Source: Aggregatilineales bacterium | GTDB lineage: Bacteria; Chloroflexota; Anaerolineae; Aggregatilineales; Ch27 | NCBI GenBank assembly: GCA_029976025.1 | Contig: JARKNX010000190.1 | Location: 1 to 64,000 of the forward strand | Direction of reading: 5' to 3' | DNA: 64,000 nt | In this document: one piece after another, positions 8,447-16,416 of the stretch | How positions within the stretch are numbered: position 1 is the first letter of the stretch | Layout: every line of letters starts with the position of its first letter | Notes under the pieces: generated by a model | The model's input: the letters and a program-made list of their open reading frames with translations, nothing else | Database searches by the model: none | Told to the model about the DNA's origin: nothing | Program-made: the position numbers and the translations under genes

Positions 8447-8827
8447 ATGGACCGTCAAACGCTGTTCGGCCTGGTTGTCACGCTGGGCATCCTGGGGGTG
8501 GTGCTGGAGCTGGTGCGCCGGCGGCGGCTGCGCGAGGAATACTCCCTGATCTGGATCATCACCGCCCTGGCGCTCTTTGTGCTCAACCTGTGGAATGCGC
8601 CGTTGAACTGGATCGCAGAGGTTACCGGCATCTTCCGTCCGACAGTGCTGTTCGTCGTCTCGGTGGCCTTCTTCCTGATCATCCTGCTGTATTACAGCAC
8701 GGTGCTCACCCGGCTGGCCGACCAGAACAAGGATCTGGCTCAGGAGCTGGCCCTGCTGCGCCACGAGCTGGAGCAGCTCCGCCGGCCAGCGGCGGACGCC
8801 CCTCCGGAAGAGCCGCCCGCAGGATAA
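8447..8827 (+). CDS. DUF2304 membrane protein
   Basis: 126 residues: three hydrophobic segments (about 5-22, 33-50 and 63-88), then a cytoplasmic coiled-coil tail (LADQNKDLAQELALLRHELEQL). The RRRRLREEYSLIWI loop and the size match DUF2304, a family commonly found beside GT2 polyprenyl-phosphate glycosyltransferases. A role as membrane partner of such an enzyme is an inference from that association; the GT2 at 6661 is one gene away. Start ATG at 8447, 12 bases after the J-domain gene. Confidence 0.8.
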   Translation: MDRQTLFGLVVTLGILGVVLELVRRRRLREEYSLIWIITALALFVLNLWNAPLNWIAEVTGIFRPTVLFVVSVAFFLIILLYYSTVLTRLADQNKDLAQELALLRHELEQLRRPAADAPPEEPPAG

Positions 8828-8831
8828 GCCC

Positions 8832-9452
8832 TCATACCCCGATCTGCCCTCGCAGCAGCCCCAACGCGATCCCCCACATCAGCAGGCCGATGCCGGCATC
8901 CAGCATACGCCACGCCGCCGGCTTCCTGAACAGGGGCACGAGCAGCCCCGCGCCGTAGGCCAGCAGCAGGAACCACGTGAACGAGGCGGAGATCGTCCCC
9001 AGCAGAAAGAAGATGCGCTCCCCCCAGGGGTACTGCCCGGCGATGCCGCCAGCCAGGACGACCGTATCCAGCCAGGCGTGCGGGTTGAGCACGCTGACGC
9101 CCAGCGCGGCCAGGATGATGGCGCGCCGGTCGAGGGCGGGCGCGCCCGCCTCGACTTCCAGATGGGCGCCCCGGTAGGCCGCCCGGAACGCCGCCGCGCC
9201 GTAGGCGAGCAGGAAGATCGCGCCGCCCCATGCCGCCAGCGCCGTCAGAGCCGGGAAGCTGGCTACCAGCGACCCGAACCCCGCCGCGCCAATGGTGAAC
9301 ATCACCGCGTCGCACAGGATGCAGACGGCGGCGGTCAGCAAGACGTAGTGGCGGCGCAGCCCCTGGCGCAGCACGAAAGCGTTCTGAGCGCCGATGGCGA
9401 CAATCAGGCTGGCGCTCAGGCCCAGCCCGCGCAGGTAGATCGGTAGCGGCAC
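8832..9452 (-). CDS. LysE-family amino-acid exporter
   Basis: 206 residues from a GTG at 9452 preceded by GGGGAGA; an upstream ATG at 9488 would add 12 residues unlike the family N-terminus. Six hydrophobic segments, with GAQNAFVLRQGLRRH near the N-terminus and a central LNPHAWLDT, both typical of LysE/ArgO exporters of basic amino acids. It sits in the cytoplasmic membrane. It ends five bases from the convergent DUF2304 gene. No LysG-type regulator is adjacent, so control and substrate are unknown. Confidence 0.85.
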   Translation of the reverse strand: MPLPIYLRGLGLSASLIVAIGAQNAFVLRQGLRRHYVLLTAAVCILCDAVMFTIGAAGFGSLVASFPALTALAAWGGAIFLLAYGAAAFRAAYRGAHLEVEAGAPALDRRAIILAALGVSVLNPHAWLDTVVLAGGIAGQYPWGERIFFLLGTISASFTWFLLLAYGAGLLVPLFRKPAAWRMLDAGIGLLMWGIALGLLRGQIGV

Positions 9453-9578
9453 GATGGCGCATCTCCCCGGTGCTGATCGAAACAACAAAACTCCGCAGCC
9501 GTCCAGGCAAGGGGCTTAGGCCCCCTGTCCCTTTGTCCCCCCAGGATTGTCCTATCCAGGAGCGAGAGGCAACCCCGG

Positions 9579-10562
9579 TCAGAGCCTCAGGCCCATACGC
9601 TGAAGCGTGCAGCGGCGGCGCAGACCAAGCTGGTCCGCGGCCTCCACGACCGGCGTCAGCCATAGCGGGGCCTCAAATTCCACCCGCCGGCCCGGCGCGC
9701 TTCGCAGGACCCCCGCCAGCAGATAGGCCAGCAGCGGCGCCGCCGCTTCCGGACAGGCCGGATCGAGGTCCAGGCTGACTTCGTTGGTCCCCCCGGCGCG
9801 GATACGGGCGTAGCTCCGACCTGTGGCGATTACGCGCCCATCCGCCGCCCGGAGGATGACCGCCTCCGGGCGGACCCCCTGCGCGCGGGCGAACAGGGGG
9901 GATAAGAGGCGCAGGAAGCCGGACCGGCGGTAGCGCGCCTCCTCCACTGGCTCATAGACCTGGACAGCTCCCGGCGTGATGCGCCGCAGCAGATCATAGC
10001 GCGTCCGCCAGTCGCCTGACGACAGCGGCTCCAGGGTGTAGCCGGGGGGAAGGGGACGCGGCGCGGGAGGCTCGCCTTCATACAGGTATTGGACAGCGCC
10101 GGTATACCGGACGAATCCCAGCCGCTCGTACAGCGCGCAGGCCGGCACGTTGCCCTCCACGACATCGAGTGTGAGCCGGTCCGCGCCGCGTTCGCGGGCC
10201 AGGGCGATGCCGGCCTCGACAAGCTGGCGGGCAATGCCGCGCCGCCGGTATTCCGGCAGGACAGCCACATTGCCGATCAGCCAGGTGTTCGACGCGCCTT
10301 TCCGCAGCACATTGATTACGCCGGCCGGCCCTTCTTCCTCCCAGATGAAGCCGTGCATGGCATCGCGCAGGGAAGGCACAACGATCCGCGCCAGGCGGAG
10401 CAATGGCCACAACCGGCGCACGCCGTGCAGCAAGTCCGCCATGCTCTCCATCTCGTCGGCCTGGATGCTCCAGCCAGCATTTTCGGGGTACTGGAAGGCC
10501 GGAGGGAGGACCTCCGCCAGCACAGCGATATCCTCAGGCAGTTTGAACGGGCGGATAGGCAC
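9579..10562 (-). CDS. Tandem GNAT-type N-acetyltransferase
   Basis: 327 residues from GTG at 10562, which has AGGAG at good spacing; a frame extension to 10670 looks non-coding. The first half is a clear GNAT domain with the acetyl-CoA loop VLPEYRRRGIARQLV and the usual ACALYERLGF. The second half (from about residue 165) looks like a diverged second GNAT domain without a clean acetyl-CoA motif. Such two-domain GNATs acetylate small molecules or peptides; the substrate cannot be predicted. It lies between LysE and rhomboid genes on the same strand, spaced far enough to be separate units. Confidence 0.75.
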   Translation of the reverse strand: MPIRPFKLPEDIAVLAEVLPPAFQYPENAGWSIQADEMESMADLLHGVRRLWPLLRLARIVVPSLRDAMHGFIWEEEGPAGVINVLRKGASNTWLIGNVAVLPEYRRRGIARQLVEAGIALARERGADRLTLDVVEGNVPACALYERLGFVRYTGAVQYLYEGEPPAPRPLPPGYTLEPLSSGDWRTRYDLLRRITPGAVQVYEPVEEARYRRSGFLRLLSPLFARAQGVRPEAVILRAADGRVIATGRSYARIRAGGTNEVSLDLDPACPEAAAPLLAYLLAGVLRSAPGRRVEFEAPLWLTPVVEAADQLGLRRRCTLQRMGLRL

Positions 10563-10635
10563 GGCGGTCTGCTCCTGACGGGTGCGGGATCTCCCGCGAA
10601 GAACGGGCGGTGACGGCGCGGTAAAAGGCCGCCGC

Positions 10636-11538
10636 CTATCCCGGCGTTGTGGCGACCAGGGTAACCGCAAGCACCAGCCCGCCGGCGTACAGCAGCGGCA
10701 CGAACCACCAGCGCCGGACGGGATTGGTATCCTTCAGCTCCACGATGGGATGCTCTGGCGTCGGCGGCGCCGGGACGAACAGCGGGCCGATCAGCCAGCT
10801 CAGCGCCAGCCCGCCGAGCAGGCCGCCGAGATGCCCGGCGTTGTCGATGCGCGAGCCGGGAAGGAGGCCGATGACGGCGTTCAGCACGAATAAGTACAGC
10901 AGGCTGGTCAGCCGCTGGCGGGCGAAGGGGCCGAACAACCGGCGGTGGCGGTAGAAGAAGACCGCCTGCGCGCCGAACAGGCCGAAGATCGCGCCGCTGG
11001 CCCCGACGCTGGCGTAAGGGCTGATCAGCAGGCTGAGCACGGAGCCGGTCAGGCCGCTGAGGAAGTACAGCAGCAGGAAGCGCCCGTGACCGAACAGACG
11101 CTCCAGATCGCGGCCCACAATGTACAGGGCATAGGCGTTGAAGAACAGATGGGCCAGCCCGCCGTGCAGGAACATGGCCGTCAGCAGGCGGTAGTATTCT
11201 CCATCGCCGATGATGAACTCGTTGATCTTGGCACCCTGCACGAATAGCCATTCTTCGGCGCTGGTGACGCGGTAGCCCTTAACGATTTGCGGATCGAACG
11301 GGAGCGCCTGCCCGATCAGGTAGATCAGGACGATCACGCCGAGCAGAATGTAAGTGAAGGTCGGGCGGGTATCCGGCAGGTGGATCGGCACGGAAGCGGC
11401 GCGCGGCGGCCTCGCCGGGGCGGGCGACGCCCCCTGGTCGCTGTCGTCAGGGCCGCCGGCAGGGGGGTGCAGGCCGCGCGGGTAGTGCAGCGGCTCTTCC
11501 GGCCGGTGTGGCTTCTCTTTGGAGTATTCAGGCTGCAT
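10636..11538 (-). CDS. Rhomboid-family intramembrane serine protease
   Basis: 300 residues from ATG at 11538. A Pro-rich cytoplasmic tail (about 1-58) precedes six or more membrane segments. The catalytic Ser lies in GASGAIFG and the catalytic His in DNAGHLGG, with the HLFFNAYAL segment also typical, so the active-site dyad is complete. Rhomboids cleave substrates within their membrane helix. It ends 74 bases from the GNAT gene start. It is divergent from the zinc-ribbon gene at 11693, and both may be driven from the shared gap. Confidence 0.9.
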   Translation of the reverse strand: MQPEYSKEKPHRPEEPLHYPRGLHPPAGGPDDSDQGASPAPARPPRAASVPIHLPDTRPTFTYILLGVIVLIYLIGQALPFDPQIVKGYRVTSAEEWLFVQGAKINEFIIGDGEYYRLLTAMFLHGGLAHLFFNAYALYIVGRDLERLFGHGRFLLLYFLSGLTGSVLSLLISPYASVGASGAIFGLFGAQAVFFYRHRRLFGPFARQRLTSLLYLFVLNAVIGLLPGSRIDNAGHLGGLLGGLALSWLIGPLFVPAPPTPEHPIVELKDTNPVRRWWFVPLLYAGGLVLAVTLVATTPG

Positions 11539-11582
11539 CGGCTCCTCATTGTCTCCGGGTTCGCGAATAAGGCCTGCGTTGC

Positions 11583-11637
11583 TATAATCCGGCGGACTGT
11601 ACGAGTCCGGCAGACTGGCACAGCCCGCCTGATTATA
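11583..11637. promoter_or_regulatory. Divergent -10 elements between rhomboid and zinc-ribbon genes
   Basis: A TATAAT on the plus strand (11583-11588) and another on the minus strand (complement of 11632-11637) lie in the 154-base gap. Each would serve the gene it points to. Matching -35 boxes are weak, so the pair is suggestive only. Confidence 0.35.
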
Positions 11638-11692
11638 CCGTAGACCGGGCGCTGTACAGGTGAGGCTCACTGAACGTTCATGAGGAGTCGCC

Positions 11693-12109
11693 ATGCCTGC
11701 CTATGATTATGTCTGCCAGAGCTGCCGGCGGCGCGTCACCCTGCGCTACCGGAGCATCGCCGACTATGAGGCCGCCGTCCCCACCTGTCCTCACTGCGGC
11801 GGGACAGCCCTGACGCGCCGGATCAAGCGGGTGCGCGTGCTCAAGGGGGATGAGGCCCGGCTGATGGGGCTGGACGAAGACACCACGCTGGACGACCTGG
11901 ACGACGCCGATCCGGCCACGATGGGGCGCTTCATGCGGCGCATGGCCGACCAGATGGGCGAGGATATGGGGGACGAATTCAACGAGGTCGTGAGCCGGCT
12001 GGAGAAGGGGGAGGACCCCGACCAGATTGCCGGGAGCATGCCCGAGGACGCCTTTAGCGGCGAGTCCGGCGCGGGGGCTGCCTCCTCCGCGCTGGACGAC
12101 GAGTGGTAG
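11693..12109 (+). CDS. FmdB-type zinc-ribbon protein
   Basis: 138 residues. The first 45 residues are an FmdB/CxxC regulatory zinc ribbon: MPAYDYVCQSCRRR followed by PTCPHCGGTAL, giving four cysteines (C8, C11, C32, C35). The rest is an acidic, helix-forming tail (RFMRRMADQMGEDMGDEF and EEDPDQI-like segments). Family members are often annotated as putative regulators without proven function. GAGGAG precedes the ATG. A strong hairpin at 12144 ends the unit. Confidence 0.75.
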   Translation: MPAYDYVCQSCRRRVTLRYRSIADYEAAVPTCPHCGGTALTRRIKRVRVLKGDEARLMGLDEDTTLDDLDDADPATMGRFMRRMADQMGEDMGDEFNEVVSRLEKGEDPDQIAGSMPEDAFSGESGAGAASSALDDEW

Positions 12110-12143
12110 CCCCGGCCCCTCACGATGCGCTCGATACCACAAG

Positions 12144-12174
12144 GAACGCGCCGCCAATCCCCGGCGGCGCGTTC
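12144..12174. terminator. Bidirectional terminator hairpin
   Basis: GAACGCGCCGCC (12144-12155) and GGCGGCGCGTTC (12163-12174) form a perfect 12-bp stem with a 7-base loop. It lies between two convergent genes (ending at 12109 and 12208). No long T-run follows, but its position fits a shared terminator. Confidence 0.6.
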
Positions 12175-12207
12175 GATCTCCGTTCGGCTGGTACTTACAG
12201 TACGGGT

Positions 12208-12486
12208 TTATTCCTGTCCGGCCGGCGTGGCGGGAGTCTGGCCGTGCTGCACGTGCTTGTGACTGACGCCGAACATGCGGCGGTGCGTCACCAGCTCACC
12301 GCGGATCAGATTGTGGACATAGGCCCTCTGGCTGCGCACCCAGTAGCGCTGCGGCGCGATGCCGGGCTGCTGCATCCGCTGCCAGTAAATGCGGGAACGC
12401 CCGCGCATAAACAGCGTGCGCACAAAAGGCGAGACGCGGTACGGGCGATGCTGAGCGGAGTGATTACGCGCTGCTTTGCCTGTCAT
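12208..12486 (-). CDS. Small arginine- and histidine-rich basic protein
   Basis: 92 residues with very high Arg, His and Gln content and no membrane segment (for example RPYRVSPFVRTLFMRGRSR). I do not recognise a family. Support for a real gene is good: GAGGAGG lies seven bases before the ATG, a promoter with 17-base spacing sits further upstream (12547-12575), and a terminator hairpin lies beyond the stop. The charge suggests RNA, DNA or ribosome binding, which is inference only. Confidence 0.65.
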   Translation of the reverse strand: MTGKAARNHSAQHRPYRVSPFVRTLFMRGRSRIYWQRMQQPGIAPQRYWVRSQRAYVHNLIRGELVTHRRMFGVSHKHVQHGQTPATPAGQE

Positions 12487-12546
12487 CAGGAAGCCTCCTC
12501 ATCACCGGGACTGCTGTAAACGGTGGATGCTGCTCACCTTGATCTC

Positions 12547-12575
12547 AGTATGAGGCTGATTCAGCGATGAATCAA
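12547..12575 (-). promoter_or_regulatory. Promoter of the small basic protein gene
   Basis: On the minus strand TTGATT (complement of 12570-12575) and CATACT (complement of 12547-12552) are 17 bases apart. The leader to the ATG at 12486 would be about 55 bases. Confidence 0.45.
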
Positions 12576-12592
12576 GAAGGTCTTATCAGATT

Positions 12593-14296
12593 CTAACGCC
12601 GGGTCCAGCCCGCCCACCAGGCCGGGCCGTAGCTCCCGACGCTGGAGCCTTCCGCCGCCCCGGTCAGCCCCGCGGCGACGCCGCGCGCTTCGACAATCGC
12701 CGCCAGCGGGATAACGGGGAAGGTCCCGCCCGGGCCGAACAGCCGCGCTTCAATCCGGTTGTAGGCGTCAGCGCGGGCGTCATCGTCCAGCGTCGTTGTG
12801 GAGGCCCAGTCGATCAGCGCGTCAACCGGGCTGCAGGGGATGCCGCTGTAGAAGTATCCGACCCGGCAGTGGAAGGCATCCGCCGCGCCACCCTGGGCGT
12901 CCGGATAATCGGGCGTCCATTCAGCCAGCCACAGATGGACGCGGTCGTTATATTCCTCATCGATCAGGTCGCGGCCAATGGCCGTCAGCGGATCGGGGCG
13001 CACCGTCAGCACCTGGAACAGGGCCGGCGAACAGCCCAGGACGGATTCCCAGGCGCCGATTATGGCCGCTGCCAGCGGTTCGCGGCCCGGCGGCACGGCC
13101 AGGGCGATCACCTCCGGCACGTTGGCGCAGTTGGGGTATCCCGCCGCCGCCAGCACGGCGCGGGCGGCCTCCGGCGCGAAGCCCGCGCCCGCCGTCTCAT
13201 CCGGCCCGTCGTTCGCCAGCGGGTGCGTCACTGTCACCACCGGCACGACCGCCGGATCGCCGGCGAACAGCGCCGTCCGGTCCAGCGCCCAGGACAGGGC
13301 CTGCCGCACGCCGGTGCTGTTGACAAAGGCCCGCTCCGTCGAGAAGCCGAGCAGCAAGACGCGGTCGCCGCGCCCTGTCAGCACATCGGCGGGCGGCGGG
13401 GCGGCCGGCGGCTCCAGCCGGACAAAGTCCGCTTCCCCCGCCGCGAAGGCCGCCGCCGGATTGTGGCTGAAGGTCAGCGTGATTCGCTCCACATTCCCCG
13501 CCAGCGGGTCCGGCCAGAACGGGTTGCGGACCAGCGTCAGACTCTCGCCGGGGGTATGGCCGGCCAGCGCATAAGGGCCGCTGGTCGCCATCGACGGCCA
13601 GGCGGGCGTGAAATTGACAAATTCGCGAGGGATCGGGCGGAAGGCCGGGTCGGTCAGCAGCGCCGGCAGGTAAGACGCCGGGAAGGCCAGCCGCAGCACC
13701 AGCGTCCGCTCATCCGGCGCTTCCGCTTCGACCAGCCCGGCGACCTGATCCTCGGTGACGAACAGCGGGTTGAGCTGGGTAGCCAGGTAGCAGCCCTGCA
13801 CGCTGAAGCGAGCCGGGCCGGCGGACGCCCCGCGCACCGGGTGGCAGGCGCGGCGCAGCGCGGCCACAATATCCTGGGCGGCCACCGGGCGCAGGGCAGC
13901 AATCGCGCCGGACGCATCCGCCGGCCCGACCCATGAGATGTCGTCGCGCAGGGTGAAGGTCCAGGCCAGGCCGTCCGCGCTGACCGTCCACTCCTTGGCC
14001 AGCACCGGCACGACTGCGCCAGCGACGGCGTCATAGCGGAACAGACCGATGTACAGATTCTCTACCAGGTCGCGCAGGTCCGCCCCGGCCAGATCGGACG
14101 GGATCAGGGGCGCGGTCAGCGGGTCCGGCAGCGGCGATGTTTCCGTTGCGCCGGCGATCGGGCGGATGGCGATCCGGACCTCGCCGCCCTGCGCCCGCAC
14201 GGCGGGCGGCACTCCGCTCCACAACCCCGCGATGACGACCAGCAGCAGGATCGCGATCCGCCGCCATTGTCTCTGTAACCCGTTTATCCGGCTCAT
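12593..14296 (-). CDS. Peptide/nickel-type ABC transporter solute-binding protein (SBP_bac_5)
   Basis: 567 residues from ATG at 14296 (GAGGG ahead); the frame runs on upstream to 14485 without coding character. A basic start, hydrophobic core and VRAQ cleavage site form a secretion signal. The mature protein has the family layout: NLYIGLFRYDAVAGAVVPVLAKEW, LDAxxLTFTLRDDI-like segments, and TSGPYALAGH with later LVRNPFW. It binds peptides or similar solutes outside the membrane for an ABC importer. No permease or ATPase gene is nearby, so it is an orphan binding protein here. The AT-rich island begins just upstream of its promoter. Confidence 0.85.
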   Translation of the reverse strand: MSRINGLQRQWRRIAILLLVVIAGLWSGVPPAVRAQGGEVRIAIRPIAGATETSPLPDPLTAPLIPSDLAGADLRDLVENLYIGLFRYDAVAGAVVPVLAKEWTVSADGLAWTFTLRDDISWVGPADASGAIAALRPVAAQDIVAALRRACHPVRGASAGPARFSVQGCYLATQLNPLFVTEDQVAGLVEAEAPDERTLVLRLAFPASYLPALLTDPAFRPIPREFVNFTPAWPSMATSGPYALAGHTPGESLTLVRNPFWPDPLAGNVERITLTFSHNPAAAFAAGEADFVRLEPPAAPPPADVLTGRGDRVLLLGFSTERAFVNSTGVRQALSWALDRTALFAGDPAVVPVVTVTHPLANDGPDETAGAGFAPEAARAVLAAAGYPNCANVPEVIALAVPPGREPLAAAIIGAWESVLGCSPALFQVLTVRPDPLTAIGRDLIDEEYNDRVHLWLAEWTPDYPDAQGGAADAFHCRVGYFYSGIPCSPVDALIDWASTTTLDDDARADAYNRIEARLFGPGGTFPVIPLAAIVEARGVAAGLTGAAEGSSVGSYGPAWWAGWTRR

Positions 14297-14360
14297 GCTG
14301 CCCTCAACATACATCAAAAAAGGGACAGGGATAGACCCCGCCCCCCGGCTCAACGCCAGA

Positions 14361-14389
14361 AGTGTACCCGGAACGCGGCGCGCCGACAA
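14361..14389 (-). promoter_or_regulatory. Promoter of the solute-binding protein gene
   Basis: Minus-strand TTGTCG (complement of 14384-14389) and TACACT (complement of 14361-14366) are separated by 17 bases, giving a leader of about 60 bases. This places the native promoter just inside the GC-rich side of the island boundary. Confidence 0.5.
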
Positions 14390-14632
14390 TGGTGGATGAG
14401 GATGAGGAGTGGGGGGTAAAGGAAAGGCGGCGAGTCGGGTGTGGTAACCAGAGGCCAGGGAGTTTAAACCCCTTGTTGGTCGCACAGTAGAGGGTGTCTT
14501 TACGGATTGAGTATGATGCGGCCGTCAGTAGAACTGCTGACGATCTTGGACGCAGTAGAGCGGTGTGATTTTATCAACAAAGTTATATACAACTGAGCGA
14601 CTATGATAAACGCAATAATTTGAGGCTGCTGC

Positions 14633-14851
14633 ATGAATATTGAGTTCTCTAAAGTACTGCATAGCTATCGTGGGCTTCCGCGGTCCAATGTTGTGCATCT
14701 ATCCCTTTTTCTGGCTGGTTTCTCAACAGTTTGTACTCAGACGCAGTTGTACAGCGGGATTTGGATGCATTTGTATATCAAGCAAGTATGCTTTTTAGGA
14801 GATCGCCGCTCGATTTTCGGCAGAATATTCTTTACACCAGAAGCAGTGTGA
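14633..14851 (+). CDS. Possible small protein, unidentified
   Basis: A 72-codon frame inside the island. GAGG seven bases before the ATG and a TATGAT at about 14602 give it some support. The product (MNIEFSKVLHSYRGLP at the start, one moderately hydrophobic stretch) matches nothing I know. In AT-rich DNA a frame of this size can occur by chance, so it is listed only as a possibility. Confidence 0.15.
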   Translation: MNIEFSKVLHSYRGLPRSNVVHLSLFLAGFSTVCTQTQLYSGIWMHLYIKQVCFLGDRRSIFGRIFFTPEAV

Positions 14852-14959
14852 ACCAGCCGCTGCGATATCACCGACTGTCCCCGTAGTTGAAACTGAGGCG
14901 TACCTACAACAAACTGTGCCTATTGAACCTGGTCTCCAAAACTCACTGTTTACTCTTAT

Positions 14960-15481
14960 TTAGCGATCATGTAGGGGGTGTCCAGAATGGATGAGAGATG
15001 CGTGATCCAAGCCTTTTTGTTGCTCGTTCCACGTCGCAATGACTATCGATCGAGGTTTTTCACCTTTTGTCCACCTGTATTCTAAAACATCATATCGGCT
15101 ATAGGTCTTGAGAAGTGCGCCTACATCTCTACTGACGCCTTGCGGAGAAAGAATGCAAGAGTAAAGCGGTAGTGCTACCCGGCTGTAACCCAACAGTTGC
15201 GAAATATCGCGTAGTCTCAGTGGCGTATTCTTGCACTCGACAAAGGCGAATTCAACCATATTCTCGGAGAATATGAATCCCGTGATATCAACCAGAATAT
15301 CATAAGTCAACCATTCTGGTTTATTGCTTGGGACAAGTCCAATATCCTGTAGTGTCATTTTGAGGGGGCGGCGACTTGTATCACGCACGACAATCTTTTT
15401 GCGCTTAAACCGTTCCCGCAGAAACACCTCAAGCCACGCCACTACTTCTGGATATAGATCGCTTTCGGTGGCATACGGCAT
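14960..15481 (-). CDS. Small PD-(D/E)XK endonuclease, candidate restriction cleavage subunit
   Basis: 173 residues. The core of a PD-(D/E)XK nuclease is readable: an N-terminal helix with Glu (ESDLYPEVVAWL), YDILVDITGF with candidate metal-binding Asp61/Asp65, FVECK (Glu82, Lys84) as the E-X-K half, and a following helix RDISQLLGYSRV whose Gln/Leu/Tyr pattern often completes this active site. The protein is barely larger than the fold, so it has little room for its own DNA-recognition domain. Its ATG lies two bases after the stop of the preceding gene, implying coupled translation in the operon 17300 to 14960. I infer it is the cutting subunit of a restriction-modification-like system. No family name is claimed. 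Confidence 0.7.
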   Translation of the reverse strand: MPYATESDLYPEVVAWLEVFLRERFKRKKIVVRDTSRRPLKMTLQDIGLVPSNKPEWLTYDILVDITGFIFSENMVEFAFVECKNTPLRLRDISQLLGYSRVALPLYSCILSPQGVSRDVGALLKTYSRYDVLEYRWTKGEKPRSIVIATWNEQQKGLDHASLIHSGHPLHDR

Positions 15482-15483
15482 AG

Positions 15484-16416
15484 CTAGGTTTCTTCAATGT
15501 CTTCATTAACAGCAGAAAATAATGGACCTGGCTCAGGTTCGATAACGCAGCCCATTGCCTTACAAATCTGCCAATACGCATCAAAATGTGTGCGGACAGG
15601 TTCAGGTAGGCGTTCAGAGTTTTCGTCCGGGTCTATGGGTTTCTTTCTCCTTAACCGTCTACGCCCCGGGCAGGGCTTGTAGTCAGCATTATTGTCTGCT
15701 TCCTGCTCTATAAGATGGTTTAAAACCTGCTGTTTATGCTCAAAAGAAAAACCAACCCGCTCGAATTGAGAAACGAAAATATTAATTTGATGCTCTCGCA
15801 AGTCACGTCCAAGGTTCGGATGTCCCCATGTAATATTTTGCACTGGAATATTCAGATGAATCTGTAATAATCGACAAAGTTGCACAGGAAGTTGCCAGTT
15901 GTCGTTGAGAACATCAAGTCGTACCCGGTTACGTCCATCAATGTACCGATTAGCACGACGAATATTTCCGGCAACGTCAGCATAGCCACGTATAAATTCC
16001 ATACGGATGTCAGTAGTAATCTCTGGGTGAAAAAGTATCTCTGGAACATTCATTACCCGGAAATTGGTTTTGTTTTCGAGATGAAGAGAGATATTGCGCC
16101 AACTCATCGTTCGCCGTGTCATAATCAAAACCATGTGTATATTGTTGTCTAGCCGATTGATCTTAATGTCGCAGTCCAAAAGCTCAAGTACGCGCTCCCG
16201 GATACGCCCTAGACCAAGCTCAATGCTTTGTGGAATATCAATCTGACGATGCCCACCTACTTCATCAATTTCGATATTGAGATTTTGATATGGGAATTCA
16301 ATAACAATCTCGCGCACACCTTGGTGTTCTATCAGTATACCGCGTGCCACAATCATGCCTAAGAGATAGGCAACATCCGGGTCTAAATAGTCATTCGCAA
16401 GAATAACTCCCGTCAT
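15484..16416 (-). CDS. LAGLIDADG-like DNA-binding protein lacking catalytic acids
   Basis: 310 residues, reading as two LAGLIDADG repeats. Motif 1 is AYLLGMIVARGIL (16-28) and motif 2 is FIRGYADVAGNI (141-152). The second repeat continues as family members do: a strand with RNRVRLDVL, helix PVQLCRLLQIHLNIPV, then REHQINIFVSQFERVGF. The penultimate acidic residue of each motif, which binds the catalytic metal, is replaced (Arg25, Ala149), so cleavage by this protein is unlikely. A basic stretch (GRRRLRRKKP, 251-260) leads to a C-terminal helical tail. It overlaps the methyltransferase by four bases (ATGA) and precedes the nuclease by two. I infer a sequence-recognition subunit. The fold call rests on motifs only. 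Confidence 0.6.
   Translation of the reverse strand: MTGVILANDYLDPDVAYLLGMIVARGILIEHQGVREIVIEFPYQNLNIEIDEVGGHRQIDIPQSIELGLGRIRERVLELLDCDIKINRLDNNIHMVLIMTRRTMSWRNISLHLENKTNFRVMNVPEILFHPEITTDIRMEFIRGYADVAGNIRRANRYIDGRNRVRLDVLNDNWQLPVQLCRLLQIHLNIPVQNITWGHPNLGRDLREHQINIFVSQFERVGFSFEHKQQVLNHLIEQEADNNADYKPCPGRRRLRRKKPIDPDENSERLPEPVRTHFDAYWQICKAMGCVIEPEPGPLFSAVNEDIEET

Noticed and set aside
15484-16416. An active homing endonuclease or an intein inserted in the methyltransferase operon
   Set aside because: The neighbouring genes are complete, there are no splicing motifs, and both catalytic acids of the LAGLIDADG motifs are missing.
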